A stretch of 10,760 bases of DNA, taken from contig DAOVWH010000061.1 of NCBI GenBank assembly GCA_030636745.1, positions 1 to 10,760 of the forward strand, in the 5' to 3' direction. Shown in pieces: positions 1 through 6,836 of the stretch. Below the pieces are notes generated by a model. It saw nothing but the letters and a program-made list of their open reading frames with translations, was not told the DNA's origin and did not search any database. This stretch comes from UBA1672 sp023140905 (GTDB lineage Bacteria; Pseudomonadota; Alphaproteobacteria; Micavibrionales; Micavibrionaceae). The translations under genes and the position numbers were made by a program. Each line of letters begins with the position of its first letter. The stretch's first letter is position 1.

Positions 1-1497
1 TACTGGGCCGCAGGAAGATCCATTTCCAGAGTTGGCTCAGGTATGGCCATTGCCTCTAACTGGATGAGTGCGGCTTCATTTTTAGGAATGGCTGCAATCA
101 TGTACGGAAGCGGCTATCATGGACTCGCCTATGTAGTAGGGTGGACAGGAGGATATGTCCTTCTGCTGGTGCTTATGGCATCCCAGATTAGGCGTTTCGG
201 GAAATATACTGCTCCGGACTTTATTGGTGACCGTTATTACTCAACAGGCCTCAGAGCGACAACGGCCATAATAGGTATTCTGATTTCATTTTGCTATTGT
301 GTTGGCCAGTTTGGTGGAATCGGTATCATGTTTCAGTGGATTCTTGGTGTCCCTTACGTTTGGGCAGTGATTATCGGATCTTCGGTTGTCCTCTTTTACA
401 CTCTTATATCCGGTATGCTTGGTGTTACCAAAAACCAACAGATTCAATATGTCATCATTATTGTTTCCTTTTTAATTCCGGCATTTCTTTTAACCTGGAA
501 GTTTGATTATTTCTGGTTGATACCTCCAATAGGCTATGGACAGGTTGTTTCTGATATTGTAGCAGGTGTTCCGAGCAGTGATTTTGTTAATTCCTTTGGA
601 CATGCTTATGCTATTTTGCCAAGCCCTGAATTTGCTATGCCGTGGGATCCTTCAACGGGCAAGGACTTTTTCCAATGGATGGCCGTATGTTTCTCATTGA
701 TGGTCGGAACAGCTGGTTTGCCTCATGTGATCCAGAAGTTTTATGTTGTACCGAAGACAAGCGATGCTAGATGGTCTGTTGTATGGGGGCTATTCTTTAT
801 CTGTATCCTTTACTGGGTATCACCGCTCTATTCTGCATTCGGTAAAATTCTATCCTCCAATCCGGAAGTAGGGGCACTTTCAAAGGATGCCATTGTTGTT
901 TATACGGCACAGTTGGGGAGTATCCATCCGCTGGTTGTAGGCTTTTTGGCAGCGGGAGCTGTCTCTGCAGCATTTTCAACTGTCTCAGGGCTTCTCGTTG
1001 CCGGTGCATCTGGATTTTCACATGATCTATATTACAAGGTCTTAAATCCGCAAGCATCCAATGAAACACAGATGAAAATGGCAAGGATTGCAACAGTCGT
1101 TATGGCTGTGGGCGTTGGTATTGTTGCCGCCTTTAAGCTAGCGCTTATTGCTCAGCTTGTTGCTGTTGCCTTCTCACTTGCAGGATGTACGCTCTTTCCG
1201 CTCTTTTTGCTGGGTATCTGGTGGAGTGGATCCAATAAGCAGGGTGCGATTGCAGGGCTTACTGTAGGAGTTAGTATTTCACTTGTAGCTATTGCATATT
1301 TTATTGCAGGCAAATTCGGGGTTACACTCCCCTATAACGAGTTTGTAGGATACTATATTAACCCGTGGTCTTATGCATGGATTGCTGCACCGCTTGCAAT
1401 TATTGCAAATATAACAGTGTCTCTTATGACACCGGCACCACCGCTTGAGATTAAGAAGTTTCTTGCTGTGAAGGTTCATGGTGTAAAAGAAGGCTAA
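1..1497 (+). CDS. Sodium:solute symporter (SSF, acetate/VC_2705-like), 3' part
   Basis: This is an inner-membrane transporter of the solute:sodium symporter family (TC 2.A.21), which uses the sodium gradient to import a small organic solute. The reading frame is open from base 1, so the N-terminus lies outside the window; the ATG at 43 is internal. The first visible residues (YWAAGRSISRV, then ASNWMSAASFLGMA) match the conserved early region of ActP and VC_2705-type symporters, and the later GKYTAPDFIGDRY supports the same group. At least ten hydrophobic helices follow, with the family's sodium-site-like region around AAGAVSAAFSTVSGLL. The C-terminus is a short basic tail. VC_2705-type genes are often preceded by a small DUF4212 subunit gene, which would lie upstream of the window. 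The substrate cannot be read from sequence; acetate or a short monocarboxylate is an inference. A hairpin terminator follows nine bases after the stop. Confidence 0.88.
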   Translation, partial: YWAAGRSISRVGSGMAIASNWMSAASFLGMAAIMYGSGYHGLAYVVGWTGGYVLLLVLMASQIRRFGKYTAPDFIGDRYYSTGLRATTAIIGILISFCYCVGQFGGIGIMFQWILGVPYVWAVIIGSSVVLFYTLISGMLGVTKNQQIQYVIIIVSFLIPAFLLTWKFDYFWLIPPIGYGQVVSDIVAGVPSSDFVNSFGHAYAILPSPEFAMPWDPSTGKDFFQWMAVCFSLMVGTAGLPHVIQKFYVVPKTSDARWSVVWGLFFICILYWVSPLYSAFGKILSSNPEVGALSKDAIVVYTAQLGSIHPLVVGFLAAGAVSAAFSTVSGLLVAGASGFSHDLYYKVLNPQASNETQMKMARIATVVMAVGVGIVAAFKLALIAQLVAVAFSLAGCTLFPLFLLGIWWSGSNKQGAIAGLTVGVSISLVAIAYFIAGKFGVTLPYNEFVGYYINPWSYAWIAAPLAIIANITVSLMTPAPPLEIKKFLAVKVHGVKEG

Positions 1498-1505
1498 AGA
1501 TTTGG

Positions 1506-1540
1506 GAAGCGCCTTTAATAGAGCGCTTCTCTTTATTTTT
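1506..1540 (+). terminator. Rho-independent terminator of the symporter gene
   Basis: A perfect 7-bp stem pairs GAAGCGC (1506-1512) with GCGCTTC (1523-1529) around a 10-base loop and is followed by a T-rich tail (TCTTTATTTTTT). It sits nine bases after the symporter stop codon. Its T-tract runs directly into the ribosome binding site of the next gene, leaving no room for a separate promoter between the two. Confidence 0.8.
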
Positions 1541-1551
1541 TGGTGATGAAA

Positions 1552-2307
1552 ATGAACTTTATTTCAAGAAAATTAAAAACACTTTTATTGATCTTGTTTC
1601 TAATTTCAGGAGTTATTGTAGCTTCTGGATGGGTTTATTACCGTGAATTAAACCGTGCGGAGGATCCGAGAATCATTGAAGCACGGAAAATAATGGTGAA
1701 ATATAATAATCTCATGAGTGAAAATGAAACCGATCTGGCATTGTTGGTGCTGGATCAGGTGGAGGATATCTATAGGAATACTTCCGGGTATGCTGATTCA
1801 TATGAGATTGGAGTTGTTCTTAATAATCGAGGATCTGTTTTTCTTATCAAAGTAGAAACAGATATTATAAATCAAAAAGAGCCTCACATAGACAATTTTA
1901 CGCAGGCAAAACAATACCTCAAAAGTAGTATAGATGTTTATACAAACTGGCTTGAAAAAATAGAGTCCATGGAACGCGAAGATGTTTACAATATGATCTT
2001 GCCGTTTTTCTCTGAGAATGATCCTGCTTTTGATAATCTTGATTTAGAAAAGATTATTGAAAAACGTATTGATGATATAGTGGCTTCAAAAATTGAAACC
2101 GGACGTCGGCTTTCCGTAAGCTACACTAATCTTGGAATCGTCTACCGATATGAAGGAAATCTAGAAAATGCGATGGAACAATATGAAAAAGCTCTCGCGC
2201 TATGGCCTGATAACCATGTAGCTAAAAATAACCTGAACCAGTTGCTTGGGTTTCCTCTGGAAAAAAGAAACATCATTAAACAGATGTTTTTTGAGGAAAA
2301 AACATAA
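1552..2307 (+). CDS. Membrane-anchored TPR protein of unknown function
   Basis: The predicted protein has 251 residues. A basic start (SRKLK) is followed by one hydrophobic segment at about residues 10-30, which fits a signal anchor, so most of the protein probably lies in the periplasm. The middle is helical and acidic, with a long charged stretch at about 135-185. A recognisable tetratricopeptide unit lies at about 186-220 (SYTNLGIVYRYEGNLENAMEQYEKALALWPD), probably as a protein-binding surface; an earlier, degenerate TPR-like pair may cover 60-135. The frame also opens at TTG 1540, GTG 1543 and ATG 1546. ATG 1552 is preferred because GGTGA (1542-1546) lies five bases before it. The gene follows the symporter terminator with no room for its own promoter, so it may depend on readthrough and serve the transporter. 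That link is inference only. Confidence 0.7.
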   Translation: MNFISRKLKTLLLILFLISGVIVASGWVYYRELNRAEDPRIIEARKIMVKYNNLMSENETDLALLVLDQVEDIYRNTSGYADSYEIGVVLNNRGSVFLIKVETDIINQKEPHIDNFTQAKQYLKSSIDVYTNWLEKIESMEREDVYNMILPFFSENDPAFDNLDLEKIIEKRIDDIVASKIETGRRLSVSYTNLGIVYRYEGNLENAMEQYEKALALWPDNHVAKNNLNQLLGFPLEKRNIIKQMFFEEKT

Positions 2308-2312
2308 GGTAT

Positions 2313-3428
2313 CTACAAATAAGAATTATTACCGCTACGGAAATCTTTCATAACGCGTTTTATAATATGGTCCAAATTATCCGCAGCCAAATACCGCGCA
2401 GCATCAGACAATAATTTACCCTTACATATTGTAATCAGGAACAGCAACGTATCTTCCGGCAAAGAGTGAGAAAGCCCAATTTCTTTACTAATAGCAACGG
2501 ACTCAAAACGCGTGATATCGTAATCAACTCCCGCTGAGTTCATAATATCAGCTTCTTGCAACATCACACATAAAAAGCATAAATGACTATCTTCTTTTAG
2601 TACTGTAAGCTCACTGGATAAATAAACATCCTCATGTGAATCAGCGTCCATACCAAAATGATATTCATATACCGAGCGCAACTGATTAACCGGACTGATC
2701 GGGTCACCAACCGGAGAGACATCCGTTACAATCAACATAACTCTGATATCATTCAGAATGTCATCATCAAGTCCTGCATGTTTTAGATAAGGATAAGCAT
2801 AGTCATAAGAGCGTTGTTCGATCATTGCTAAATGATATTTATGATCGATAAAATTCCCCTCACCTTCATGCCCGATATCGTGGATACAAGCGCCGATAAT
2901 CAGCTTTGCAATATCGATCTTGCTTAGGTGGCGGGACGTATCTTTATAAATTTTGTAATTATGCACTGCAACCATGCGCATGACATGTAGGAGAACTTTA
3001 CGAAAATGCAGATTATTATGATAGGGCAGATTATTTGGTATTTCTGCTAAAATGCTTGCCACAAGAATAGCATGTATCAAGCTTTGTATTTGTTCTTTAT
3101 CATCATCACTATCATTAGTTTTTTCTCCGACAAAACCGAACCTCTCCAAGGCAACAAGCACCATAGACATTGTACTAAACAAAGACTCACCAGCATGCCA
3201 CTCCTGCATGAGCATATAAGTAGCCTGCGTTGATTCTTCTGTATTAAAGTCTTCACAAAATACGAATTCCAACCGGGCTTTCGCCAAAGTATAATTCTGC
3301 TCGAAGTTTTCCTCCGCAACACGTAAACCAGCCCTCAGTTCTTCTCTGGAACTCAGGACATTGTTCACATTCACATCTTCAATCTCCGAAGAAATTATCT
3401 GAAATATATTATCTTTTTCTATCAACAT
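2313..3428 (-). CDS. HD-domain protein resembling class I cyclic nucleotide phosphodiesterase
   Basis: The protein has 371 residues from ATG 3428. Residues 1-110 are helical and acidic and match nothing I recognise. The rest carries the metal-site pattern of class I phosphodiesterases: YHNNLH at 136-141 (compare YHNSLHAADV in PDE4), HDIGHEGEGN at 183-192 (compare HDVDHPGVSN) and QEADIMNSA at 291-299 (compare HCADLSNPT). By analogy H137 would be the catalytic acid, and H141, H183, D184 and D294 the metal ligands. The LAMIEQRSYDYA and MLIVTDVSP segments also follow the PDE order. The likely reaction is hydrolysis of a cyclic nucleotide in the cytoplasm, but I cannot find the invariant purine-binding glutamine, so the substrate is open. 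In-frame TTG 3440 and GTG 3431 are alternative starts, and none of the three has a good ribosome site. The gene converges on the TPR gene with only five bases between stops and no visible terminator. Confidence 0.75.
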   Translation of the reverse strand: MLIEKDNIFQIISSEIEDVNVNNVLSSREELRAGLRVAEENFEQNYTLAKARLEFVFCEDFNTEESTQATYMLMQEWHAGESLFSTMSMVLVALERFGFVGEKTNDSDDDKEQIQSLIHAILVASILAEIPNNLPYHNNLHFRKVLLHVMRMVAVHNYKIYKDTSRHLSKIDIAKLIIGACIHDIGHEGEGNFIDHKYHLAMIEQRSYDYAYPYLKHAGLDDDILNDIRVMLIVTDVSPVGDPISPVNQLRSVYEYHFGMDADSHEDVYLSSELTVLKEDSHLCFLCVMLQEADIMNSAGVDYDITRFESVAISKEIGLSHSLPEDTLLFLITICKGKLLSDAARYLAADNLDHIIKRVMKDFRSGNNSYL

Positions 3429-3459
3429 CACAGTGCACAATACAATTATTAGCTTTCAT
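3409..3459 (-). CDS. Possible 16-residue leader ORF overlapping the HD gene start
   Basis: On the minus strand, GGTGGAG (3475-3469) lies nine bases before an ATG at 3459. This is the best ribosome binding site in the region. The frame it opens encodes MKANNCIVHCDVDRKR and stops at 3409, inside the HD gene but in another frame. The HD gene's own start codons lack such a site. Possible explanations are a leader peptide with translational coupling, or a single-base indel separating the true start from the main frame. It may also be chance. Confidence 0.3.
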   Translation of the reverse strand: MKANNCIVHCDVDRKR

Positions 3460-3486
3460 AAATTATAACTCCACCTTCCCACAGTT

Positions 3487-3511
3487 GTATGTTTATACAC
3501 TTTATACATAC
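3487..3511. promoter_or_regulatory. Dyad with two tandem DnaA-box-like 9-mers (candidate operator)
   Basis: The outer arms GTATGT (3487-3492) and ACATAC (3506-3511) are a perfect 6-bp inverted repeat with 13 bases between them, and the inner part is partly symmetric. The same stretch holds TTATACACT (3493-3501) and TTATACATA (3502-3510), each one mismatch from the DnaA-box consensus TTATNCACA and abutting head to tail. It overlaps the -10 of the HD gene promoter, so a bound protein would probably block that gene. Which protein binds, if any, is unknown. Confidence 0.4.
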
Positions 3512-3519
3512 ACCGTCCA
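3492..3519 (-). promoter_or_regulatory. Candidate sigma70 promoter for the HD/PDE-like gene
   Basis: Read on the minus strand, TGGACG (3519-3514; four of six matches to the -35 consensus) and TATAAA (3497-3492; five of six) are separated by 16 bases. Transcription would start near 3485, giving a leader of about 55 bases to ATG 3428 that contains the GGTGGAG site. The -10 element lies within the dyad at 3487-3511. Confidence 0.4.
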
Positions 3520-3520
3520 G

Positions 3521-3546
3521 CTAAAATAATAATCTAAAATAATAAT
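3521..3546. repeat. Perfect tandem repeat of an AT-rich 13-mer (two copies)
   Basis: CTAAAATAATAAT occurs at 3521-3533 and again, without gap or mismatch, at 3534-3546. It lies nine bases from the DnaA-like dyad and is followed by more A/T-rich sequence. Two copies only, with simple composition, so slippage is one explanation; an easily melted or bent element is another. Confidence 0.85.
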
Positions 3547-3584
3547 AAAGACGAATCCTTATCTCTGACAAGCACATTTACAAA

Positions 3585-3613
3585 ATGACAAAATATTTGA
3601 TTATCATCATAAT
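3585..3613 (+). promoter_or_regulatory. Candidate sigma70 promoter for the DAHP synthase-nadE-gltX cluster
   Basis: ATGACA (3585-3590) and CATAAT (3608-3613) each match the -35 and -10 consensus at five of six positions, with an optimal 17-base spacer. The expected start near 3620 gives a leader of about 58 bases to ATG 3678. No attenuator hairpin or aromatic-rich leader peptide is visible in that leader. Confidence 0.55.
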
Positions 3614-3677
3614 TTAAGGCATAACCGATGTTCATACACGATCAAATTAAACAAAAGCTTAATAAGTGGAAAATAAA

Positions 3678-5075
3678 ATGACAACAACTCAATGGAGTCC
3701 TGATAGCTGGAGAACAAAACCTGCAAAACAATTGCCCAATTATAAAGATATTGCTGCTTTGGAAAACACTGAAAATCAGCTCCAAAAATTGCCCCCGCTT
3801 GTTTTTGCAGGCGAAGCCCGTAACTTACAAGCACGTCTGGGAGATGTGGCCGAAGGCAATGCCTTTTTGTTACAAGGCGGGGATTGTGCCGAAAGCTTTG
3901 CAGAATTTAATGCTAATAAAATCCGTGATACATTTCGCGCTCTTTTGCAAATGGCTGTAGTTATGACTTATTCCGGTTCCATGCCTATTGTTAAGCTAGG
4001 CCGCATGGCCGGACAATTTGCCAAACCCCGTTCAAGTGATAATGAAACGCAAGGCGACATAACTCTTCCTAGCTATCGTGGAGATATTGTTAATTCCCTC
4101 GAATTTACATCAGAATCCCGTGAACCAAACCCACAGCGCATGATTGATGCATATCATCAGTCTTCTGCAACTTTGAACCTGCTGCGTGCTTTTGCCAGCG
4201 GCGGATACGCTGATCTAAACCGTGTGCATCAGTGGAACCTCGACTTTGTTGCTAATAGCCCATTAGGTGAACGTTATCAAACCTTATCTAACCAGATCAA
4301 CAATGCTCTATGCTTTATGAAAGCTTGCGGCATCACATCAGAAACCGTCCCTACTCTTAAACAAACAGACTTCTACACATCACATGAAGCGCTGTTATTG
4401 CCTTATGAAGAAGCCTTAACCCGTACAGACAGTTTGACTGACGATTACTATGACACATCCGCCCATCTTGTCTGGATAGGAGCGCGTACTCATCAACTGG
4501 AAAATGCACAAGTAGAATTTGTACGCGGTATCAAAAACCCGATAGGCCTTAAATGCTCGCCTGCTTTAAGCACTGATGAGCTGTTACGTCTTATTGATGT
4601 TTTAAACCCTGATAATATTCCGGGGCGGCTAACATTAATCGCACGCATGGGATATGACCATGTTGAAGAGAAACTGACTCCGCTTGTTCGCGCTGTTAAA
4701 AACGAAGGCCGAAGCGTTGTTTGGTCTTGTGATCCAATGCATGGAAATACAATCAAGTCACATTCCGGTTTTAAAACACGCCCATTTGACAATATACTTG
4801 CCGAGGTTAAAAATTTCTTCGCTGTCCATAAAACAGAAGGCACACATCCCGGCGGTATACACATTGAAATGACAGGGCAAGATGTAACAGAATGCGTCGG
4901 CGGTGCTCATGCTATTGGTGATGAAGATCTGTCCAGCCGTTATCACACACATTGTGATCCGCGCCTTAATGCTAATCAGGCTCTGGAACTGGCTTTCTTG
5001 ATCTCTGATGAGCTAAGGGATATTTGCCCACGCTGTAATGATAGAGAAGACGCAGATTATAGAGCCGCGCAATAA
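3678..5075 (+). CDS. Class II 3-deoxy-7-phosphoheptulonate (DAHP) synthase
   Basis: This cytoplasmic enzyme condenses phosphoenolpyruvate with erythrose 4-phosphate, the first step of the shikimate pathway to aromatic amino acids. The protein has 465 residues, a usual length for the class II (plant/AroA-II) family, which differs from E. coli AroF/G/H. The family's metal ligands are all present: C70 in LLQGGDCAES, H355 in DPMHGNT, E397 in HIEMTGQ and D427 in THCDPRLN. RMAGQFAKPRS (PEP and phosphate contacts), WIGARTHQLE and GIKNPIGLKCSPAL are also typical. GTG 3666 is in frame, but ATG 3678 is preferred because GTGGA (3666-3670) lies seven bases before it and MTTTQWSPDSWR is the usual N-terminus. 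nadE follows after 15 bases, which suggests one transcript. The gene is variously called aroF, aroG or aroH in genomes, so no symbol is given. Confidence 0.95.
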   Translation: MTTTQWSPDSWRTKPAKQLPNYKDIAALENTENQLQKLPPLVFAGEARNLQARLGDVAEGNAFLLQGGDCAESFAEFNANKIRDTFRALLQMAVVMTYSGSMPIVKLGRMAGQFAKPRSSDNETQGDITLPSYRGDIVNSLEFTSESREPNPQRMIDAYHQSSATLNLLRAFASGGYADLNRVHQWNLDFVANSPLGERYQTLSNQINNALCFMKACGITSETVPTLKQTDFYTSHEALLLPYEEALTRTDSLTDDYYDTSAHLVWIGARTHQLENAQVEFVRGIKNPIGLKCSPALSTDELLRLIDVLNPDNIPGRLTLIARMGYDHVEEKLTPLVRAVKNEGRSVVWSCDPMHGNTIKSHSGFKTRPFDNILAEVKNFFAVHKTEGTHPGGIHIEMTGQDVTECVGGAHAIGDEDLSSRYHTHCDPRLNANQALELAFLISDELRDICPRCNDREDADYRAAQ

Positions 5076-5090
5076 ACGCGAAACAGAACA

Positions 5091-6773
5091 ATGGATTTAG
5101 ACACTAAGACAATCAAAATCACATGTGCCCAGCTTAATCCGACTGTTGGAGAAATCGCCGGTAATGCACAGCACATGCTTGAGCTTTGGAAAGAGCATGA
5201 TCAAGACTGTGATTTAATCATCTTTCCAGAGCTGTTTTTATGCGGCTATCCCCCTGAAGACCTTGTTTTGAATGCATCCTTTTCTGACGCTGTTAGAAAC
5301 AAAGTCGAGGAAATATGTGCAACAAGCCAACTCTTCCAAAGCGCGGCACTTATCCCGACTATCTGGAAAGAAAACGGCAGACTCTATAATGCAGCTATAC
5401 TCATCGAAAAAGGGGAAATTCGTCATATCTTCTACAAGCATATGCTGCCTAATAACCATGTTTTTGACGAACCGCGCACTTTTGCCTCAGGGCCTTTACC
5501 AGAACCATATATATTCCGTGGCTATGCTTTGGGCATTATGATCTGTGAAGATGTTTGGTATGCTGAAGTTCCACGCTATCTAAAAAACAATGGCGCGCAA
5601 ATTTTGATTGCTGTTAACGGCAGCCCGTTTCACGTTTATCAAGAGAACGAACGTAAAGAGGTGACGAATAAAGCTATCGAAGAAACAGGTCTGGATCTTG
5701 TATATCTCAACATGGTAGGAGGGCAAGACGAACTTGTTTTTGACGGACGCTCATTTGTTATAAAGAAAGATTTCTCAGAGATTTATAACGCCCCTGCTTT
5801 TGAGGAAGATGTTTTTTCCATAATACTTCGCTCAGTATCAGGAGAGGAGGGGGCTTTACCAAAACTAACCATTGCTGATAACAAAACCAGCGCACAAGCT
5901 TTGAATCCTACAGAACTTCTGTATAAAGCCCTTGTAACCGGTGTTCGGGATTATGCTTATAAGAACGGCTTCAAAGACGCTATACTAGGATTATCCGGTG
6001 GAATTGACAGCGCTCTAACACTCGCTATTGCTGTGGATGCTTTTGGGTCTGAGCATGTACGTTGTGTGATGCTCCCATCAGAATTCACTTCAGACGAAAG
6101 CATAAAAGATGCACAAAAGTGCATAAAACTTCTCAATGTTTCATGTGAAACAATTCCTATTTTTAATGCTGTGGAAGCCTTTAAGCAAACAATTCCGGGG
6201 CTTTCAGGCGTAGCGCATGAGAATACACAAAGCCGAATTCGTGGAACAATCCTTATGGCTTTGTCTAATATGGCAGGTGCCCTCCTCCTGACCACGGGTA
6301 ATAAAAGCGAAGTTGCTGTAGGTTATTGTACGCTTTATGGTGATATGAATGGTGGATTTAATGCCCTAAAAGATGTCTATAAGACTGATGTCTACAAGCT
6401 GGCAGAATGGCGCAATACTCAAAGTCAGGTCATTCCTGATAATATCTTGACTAAAGCCCCGACCGCGGAGCTTCGCGCCAATCAAAAGGATGAAGACTCG
6501 CTTCCACCTTACGATTTGCTGGATGATATCCTGCGCTTACTCATAGACTATGATAATGTAGACTGGATTTCAGCACCACAAGATCTATTGGATATACGCG
6601 ACAAATGCCTGCAACACCCACAAGATATAGAGAAAATCGCGCGCCTGCTTAAGAACACTGAATATAAGCGTTTTCAAGCAGCACCCGGTACACGCATCTC
6701 TTTCAGAGGCTTTGGCCGCGACCGTCGCTATCCACTTACAAATCATTTTGTAAATAAGATTGAAAAATCCTAG
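5091..6773 (+). CDS. nadE: Glutamine-dependent NAD+ synthetase
   Basis: This enzyme makes NAD+ from deamido-NAD+ (nicotinic acid adenine dinucleotide), ATP and ammonia released from glutamine, the last step of NAD synthesis in the cytoplasm. The 560-residue protein has two domains. The N-terminal nitrilase-type glutaminase (about 8-260) carries the catalytic triad E47 (FPELFLCGYP), K116 (FYKHMLPN) and C152 (ICEDVW). The C-terminal synthetase (about 275-555) has the PP-loop LSGGIDSAL at 301-309, TTGNKSEVAVGYCTLYGDM (401-419) and a family-typical end (FRGFGRDRRYPLTNHF). Nothing essential is missing. ATG 5091 is the first start after the upstream stop, although its ribosome site is poor. It lies 15 bases after the DAHP synthase gene and 63 bases before gltX, so it probably shares their transcript. 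Confidence 0.96.
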   Translation: MDLDTKTIKITCAQLNPTVGEIAGNAQHMLELWKEHDQDCDLIIFPELFLCGYPPEDLVLNASFSDAVRNKVEEICATSQLFQSAALIPTIWKENGRLYNAAILIEKGEIRHIFYKHMLPNNHVFDEPRTFASGPLPEPYIFRGYALGIMICEDVWYAEVPRYLKNNGAQILIAVNGSPFHVYQENERKEVTNKAIEETGLDLVYLNMVGGQDELVFDGRSFVIKKDFSEIYNAPAFEEDVFSIILRSVSGEEGALPKLTIADNKTSAQALNPTELLYKALVTGVRDYAYKNGFKDAILGLSGGIDSALTLAIAVDAFGSEHVRCVMLPSEFTSDESIKDAQKCIKLLNVSCETIPIFNAVEAFKQTIPGLSGVAHENTQSRIRGTILMALSNMAGALLLTTGNKSEVAVGYCTLYGDMNGGFNALKDVYKTDVYKLAEWRNTQSQVIPDNILTKAPTAELRANQKDEDSLPPYDLLDDILRLLIDYDNVDWISAPQDLLDIRDKCLQHPQDIEKIARLLKNTEYKRFQAAPGTRISFRGFGRDRRYPLTNHFVNKIEKS

Positions 6774-6836
6774 TTTTCCGGCTATTTAAAGAAGCTTGCG
6801 GTTGCCGCTGAAATAAAACAAAAAGTAGAAGATAAG

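Noticed and set aside
3487..3546. Calling this region the chromosomal origin
   Set aside because: Only two near-consensus boxes and two repeat copies, no dnaA, hemE, parAB or gidA nearby, and skew cannot be computed here; kept as a finding only.
6774..6836. Riboswitch or attenuator between nadE and gltX
   Set aside because: Only a 4-bp GCGG/CCGC hairpin is visible and the gap is 63 bases; nothing recognisable.
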